From Phycisphaerae bacterium (GTDB lineage: Bacteria > Planctomycetota > Phycisphaerae > Sedimentisphaerales > Anaerohalosphaeraceae): DNA of 9,073 nt. The stretch is from positions 1-9,073 of the forward strand of contig PXAQ01000139.1 of NCBI GenBank assembly GCA_003567095.1, written 5' to 3'. Below, one piece after another: positions 6,532-9,073 of the stretch (the first letter of the stretch is position 1; each line of letters begins with the position of its first letter). Position numbers and translations under genes: made by a program. The notes below the pieces were generated by a model. That model had not been told where the DNA came from. It saw only the letters and a program-made list of their open reading frames with translations, and ran no database searches.

Positions 6532-7716
6532 TCAATTATCCATCGGATAGGGCAGGGACGTAAACGAGATGTGCTGTCCGCAAAACCGCTGCATATCCTT
6601 TTGGACAATCGACCTGAGCAGGGTCTGCTGATAGCCCGACAGGCATTCGTCCTGCCAGCGAAGCAGGCGCTCTGTGTGTTCGGCCTGTCGCGATTTGGTC
6701 ACCGAAGGGTCCTCGGCGGGCGGTTCTGGCGATTCTGCATCGGAGATATACTGCCGCATGACATGCTCAACAGAGCCGCTTTTCGATGAATTCTGCATCG
6801 ACCGGGGCCGACCGCGGCGGGCAGCGGAGGCTTTACGCTGTTCGGCCATAATCTGCTCGGCAAGGTTGAATGTCGGGATATCGCCGGCGTTTAATTTTTG
6901 TTCCAGATGGACATCATCCTCCGAGATGACCTCATCGGTCGGCTCACAATACGGCTCAAGCGGCCGCTTGTCGTAAGTGTCGGTCGATTCGGTCGCCGGT
7001 TGGCTGTCCACTTGGTCCAGCCGGCTTTGGGCTGCGTCGAGGGTTTCCATCAATTCGGTGTTTTCACAGCTCAGGCGGGCGTTGTCGGCGTCTGCCTGTT
7101 CGAGCCGGTCTTGGGCCTGCGAGAGTTCCTGACGCAGCGCGTCCACCTGCTGCTGCCGCTGGAGCAGGGTTTGTTCGGCTGTCTGCCGGGAGGCCTTGAG
7201 CGATTCGATGGTTTCGGTCCACTCGGCGATCTGTTCCTGGAACTGCTGGGCGGCCGTGTCTTTGTCATGTTCTGTCGAACGAATCTGCCGGGCCTGCGAG
7301 GCGACCGTCTCGGCATACTCTTCGACTTGATTTTTCAGGTTTGCCAGTTCGCTGATTTTCTCGGCCAGTTGACGTTCCAGCTCATCAATCTGCTTCTGTT
7401 TGGTCTCGGCCGAAAGCGTTGATTGATCCAGGGTGTCTTTGAGCTGCTTGTTTTTTTCCTCCAGCGCGTCAATCTGCTGGATTTTGTCGTCCAGTTGGCT
7501 GGCAGTTTCCTTCAAAATGTCCTCAAGATTTTTCTCTGAATCTGTTTTGTCGGGATTTTTGGCTTCCAGCACATCCTCACTCGGCGCGGAATGCTCGGCT
7601 CTCGGCTCAGGTTTGGAGTCGACCTGTTGTTTGGCCTGAACGGCCTTTAAAAAATCGGCTCGGCCCTGGATAATATCGTCATCCAGCTTGGATTGTGGGT
7701 GTTCGTCGCTTTGCAT
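6532..7716 (-). CDS. Coiled-coil protein with AT-hook-like motif, function unknown
   Basis: A 394-residue protein I do not recognise. It has no signal peptide or membrane segment and is very rich in Gln, Glu, Asp and Ser. Residues 1-60 are acidic and probably disordered. About 62-238 form a long heptad-like coiled coil (for example QKQIDELERQLAEKISEL, 107-124). About 240-272 is acidic again. Residues 274-306 look like a short conserved block (NLAEQIMAEQRK) running into ARRGRPRS (299-306), which contains the RGRP core of an AT-hook. A C-terminal helical part (about 343-380, ERLLRWQDECLSGYQQTLL) ends the protein. The ATG at 7716 has GGAGGG at 7721-7726, four bases away, and a sigma70-like promoter at 7762-7790. 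The stop overlaps or abuts the start of the membrane pseudo-ATPase gene. A structural or scaffold role, perhaps linking DNA to the membrane partner, is a guess. Confidence 0.8.
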   Translation of the reverse strand: MQSDEHPQSKLDDDIIQGRADFLKAVQAKQQVDSKPEPRAEHSAPSEDVLEAKNPDKTDSEKNLEDILKETASQLDDKIQQIDALEEKNKQLKDTLDQSTLSAETKQKQIDELERQLAEKISELANLKNQVEEYAETVASQARQIRSTEHDKDTAAQQFQEQIAEWTETIESLKASRQTAEQTLLQRQQQVDALRQELSQAQDRLEQADADNARLSCENTELMETLDAAQSRLDQVDSQPATESTDTYDKRPLEPYCEPTDEVISEDDVHLEQKLNAGDIPTFNLAEQIMAEQRKASAARRGRPRSMQNSSKSGSVEHVMRQYISDAESPEPPAEDPSVTKSRQAEHTERLLRWQDECLSGYQQTLLRSIVQKDMQRFCGQHISFTSLPYPMDN

Positions 7717-7720
7717 CCGA

Positions 7721-7726
7721 CCCTCC
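7721..7726 (-). promoter_or_regulatory. Ribosome binding site for the coiled-coil gene
   Basis: Read on the minus strand, GGAGGG lies four bases before the ATG at 7716. It is the strongest ribosome binding site on this strand in the window and supports that start. The next gene in the unit has no comparable site and probably relies on coupling. Confidence 0.6.
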
Positions 7727-7761
7727 AGTCGTCAAAAATACGTTTATCATTTCAAAGGGAT

Positions 7762-7790
7762 AGTATACCCTCAGACCGAAGAAAAATCAA
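7762..7790 (-). promoter_or_regulatory. Sigma70-type promoter for the coiled-coil/pseudo-ATPase unit
   Basis: On the minus strand a -35 box TTGATT (7790-7785) and a -10 box TATACT (7767-7762) are separated by exactly 17 bases. The -10 matches TATAAT at five of six positions and the -35 matches TTGACA at four of six. Transcription would start near 7755, leaving a leader of about 40 bases that includes the ribosome binding site. It lies in the 116-base gap (7717-7832) between the peptidase stop and the coiled-coil start, which is AT-rich and otherwise empty. No intrinsic terminator for the peptidase gene is evident there. Confidence 0.55.
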
Positions 7791-7832
7791 GATGCTCCCG
7801 CAATGTTGTCGGAAATTTCATCGAAGTGTCCA

Positions 7833-9056
7833 TTATTTTTGGGCCGGGCCGAGTGCGTAGAGGGTGTAGTCGCCCAGCCGAAAATGGCTCAGCAGGTCAT
7901 GAACCTGCTCGACCGTGACCGAGCGGATGTGTTCGATGTCCTGCAAAACTGAGATATATTCGCTCCGGTACACCCAGTTAAAGCCGAGGCTGACCAGCCG
8001 TCCCATCGGCTGTTCACTGTTCAGGGCGACGGAGCTGAGCACTTTATTGCGCGCCGCCTCCAGTTCAGCGGCCCCGATGCCGTCTTGGGCAAGCTCGGCA
8101 AAAATACGACTCAAGATATCTTCAATCTGGGCAGCGTTTTCCGGATCGCAGCAGACATAGCTGCAAAACGCGCCCGCCTGGTCCATCGAAGCCAGCTCGA
8201 GCATGGCCATCTCGGCGATCGCCGGATCGACCAGCGACCAGAAATAACGCGAGCCGCTGCTGTCGCCCATGATGACGCTCAACAGCTTGGCGACATACCA
8301 GCGATCGTCCTGGAGCGAAACAGCGGGGCTGTACAGCGCCAGATGCTGTCGGAACAGGCCGGATTTGTGGTCATAGACTTTTTGCGGGACGGCCTGATGG
8401 GCAGGGTGCGCGCGGGTTGCCTGGGCTGCGGTCCAATGGCCGCAGAGGCGCTGCACGCAGTCGCACAGCCGGTCAAAGTCAACATTGCCGCAACAGACCA
8501 CGGTGATGTTGTCCGGGGCATACCGCCGGCCGAAATAGTTGCGCATTTGCTCAACGGTCAAATCGGTAATGCTCTGGACCGTGCCAAGGACGCTATGGCC
8601 GCAGGGATGATCCTTGAAAAACAGCTCCCGTCCGCGGTCAAAGACCAGGAACTCCGGCATATCCAGGTACATCGCGATTTCTTCGAGAATGACCTGCTTT
8701 TCCATATTAAAATCGTCTTTGCGCAGCGTGGGGCGCATCAGTTGTGCCCACAGTTCGGTCACCGCCTCAAGCTGTTCGGGCAGCACCGCGGCGTAATAGA
8801 CCGTGTTTTCCTCGCTGGTAAAGGCATTGAATTTGGCACCGAGCCGGTCAAAGGCCTCGTTGACCTCCAGCGCCGAAAGCGTGTCGGTGCCTTTGAACAG
8901 CATATGCTCCAGGAAATGGGAGACACCGTTGATCTCGGCGCTCTCGTCGCGCGAGCCGGTGCGTACAAAAAAACCGACCGCCGCCGATTGGGCGCCGGGG
9001 TTGACCTCTGCGATAATCGTCAGGCCGTTGTCAAGCTGTTTGTGTTTGAATTGCAT
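7833..9056 (-). CDS. M16 family zinc metallopeptidase (processing-peptidase-like)
   Basis: A 407-residue member of the pitrilysin/M16 family, of the single-unit type related to bacterial YmxG/PepR and mitochondrial processing peptidase beta (about 410-430 residues). It opens with the typical LDNGLTIIAE (8-17) and GFFVRTGSRDE (28-38). The inverted zinc motif HFLEH is at 47-51 (zinc ligands His47 and His51, catalytic base Glu50), followed by MLFKGT. The third zinc ligand is one of the two Glu residues in VILEEIAMY (122-130). FNAFTSEENTVYYA (76-89) and the C-terminal half (ARNKVLSSVALNSEQPMGRLVSLG) also fit. No signal peptide is seen, so it is probably cytoplasmic, degrading or processing peptides. 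The start is fixed by similarity, although only a weak GAG lies upstream. About ten cysteines, including two CC pairs, are more than I would expect. Only 17 bases upstream are visible, so its own promoter or operon partner cannot be judged. Confidence 0.93.
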   Translation of the reverse strand: MQFKHKQLDNGLTIIAEVNPGAQSAAVGFFVRTGSRDESAEINGVSHFLEHMLFKGTDTLSALEVNEAFDRLGAKFNAFTSEENTVYYAAVLPEQLEAVTELWAQLMRPTLRKDDFNMEKQVILEEIAMYLDMPEFLVFDRGRELFFKDHPCGHSVLGTVQSITDLTVEQMRNYFGRRYAPDNITVVCCGNVDFDRLCDCVQRLCGHWTAAQATRAHPAHQAVPQKVYDHKSGLFRQHLALYSPAVSLQDDRWYVAKLLSVIMGDSSGSRYFWSLVDPAIAEMAMLELASMDQAGAFCSYVCCDPENAAQIEDILSRIFAELAQDGIGAAELEAARNKVLSSVALNSEQPMGRLVSLGFNWVYRSEYISVLQDIEHIRSVTVEQVHDLLSHFRLGDYTLYALGPAQK

Positions 9057-9073
9057 AAGCGTCTACACTCGGA

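Noticed and set aside
6898..7422. 174-codon plus-strand Leu/Phe-rich open frame opposite the coiled-coil gene
   Set aside because: The hydrophobic look is what antisense of Gln/Glu/Lys-rich coiled-coil codons produces; it is not a membrane protein gene.
7757..7770. Small dyad around the TATACT box as an operator
   Set aside because: Only three GC pairs plus three AT pairs with a bulge and a one-base loop; too weak to support a binding site.
1..9073. CRISPR arrays, transposons, tRNAs, defence genes
   Set aside because: No spaced direct repeats, transposase motifs, tRNA-like folds or known defence domains were seen on either strand.

Overview
This 9.07-kb window is a gene-dense bacterial chromosome segment of moderately high GC content, judged by eye. 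It holds no RNA genes, insertion sequences, CRISPR arrays or phage genes that I can see. The mix of a PcrA/UvrD helicase with a C-terminal Tudor-like tail, a short-form glucose-6-phosphate isomerase, a monofunctional GDP-mannose pyrophosphorylase and an M16 peptidase would suit a planctomycete, perhaps of the Phycisphaerae/Sedimentisphaerales type. That placement is a low-confidence impression from protein style, not from a marker gene.

The left 5.8 kb is a plus-strand block of four genes with gaps of 45, 44 and 10 bases, probably an operon. It contains a 5'-truncated pcrA/uvrD-type helicase (2-2077), pgi (2123-3532), a manC-like mannose-1-phosphate guanylyltransferase (3577-4665), and one uninterrupted reading frame (4676-5836) that joins a complete YqgF/RuvX RNase H-fold domain to a complete 6-phosphogluconolactonase. 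Pgi acts on glucose-6-phosphate and fructose-6-phosphate, ManC draws fructose-6-phosphate-derived mannose-1-phosphate into GDP-mannose, and the lactonase performs step two of the oxidative pentose phosphate pathway. Sugar-phosphate metabolism is thus interleaved with two DNA-metabolism proteins.

The right part is on the minus strand. An M16 zinc peptidase (9056-7833) is followed by a 116-base gap with a good sigma70-type promoter. That promoter drives a two-gene unit: a long coiled-coil protein with an AT-hook-like RGRP motif (7716-6532), then a membrane-anchored protein with a ParA/BY-kinase fold whose Walker A lysine and Walker B aspartate are both lost (6526-5831). The two blocks converge tail to tail with a 6-base overlap in which each stop codon lies opposite the other gene's last leucine codon.

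The main points for follow-up are the RuvX-6PGL fusion and the coiled-coil/pseudo-ATPase pair. Everything else looks like ordinary housekeeping.
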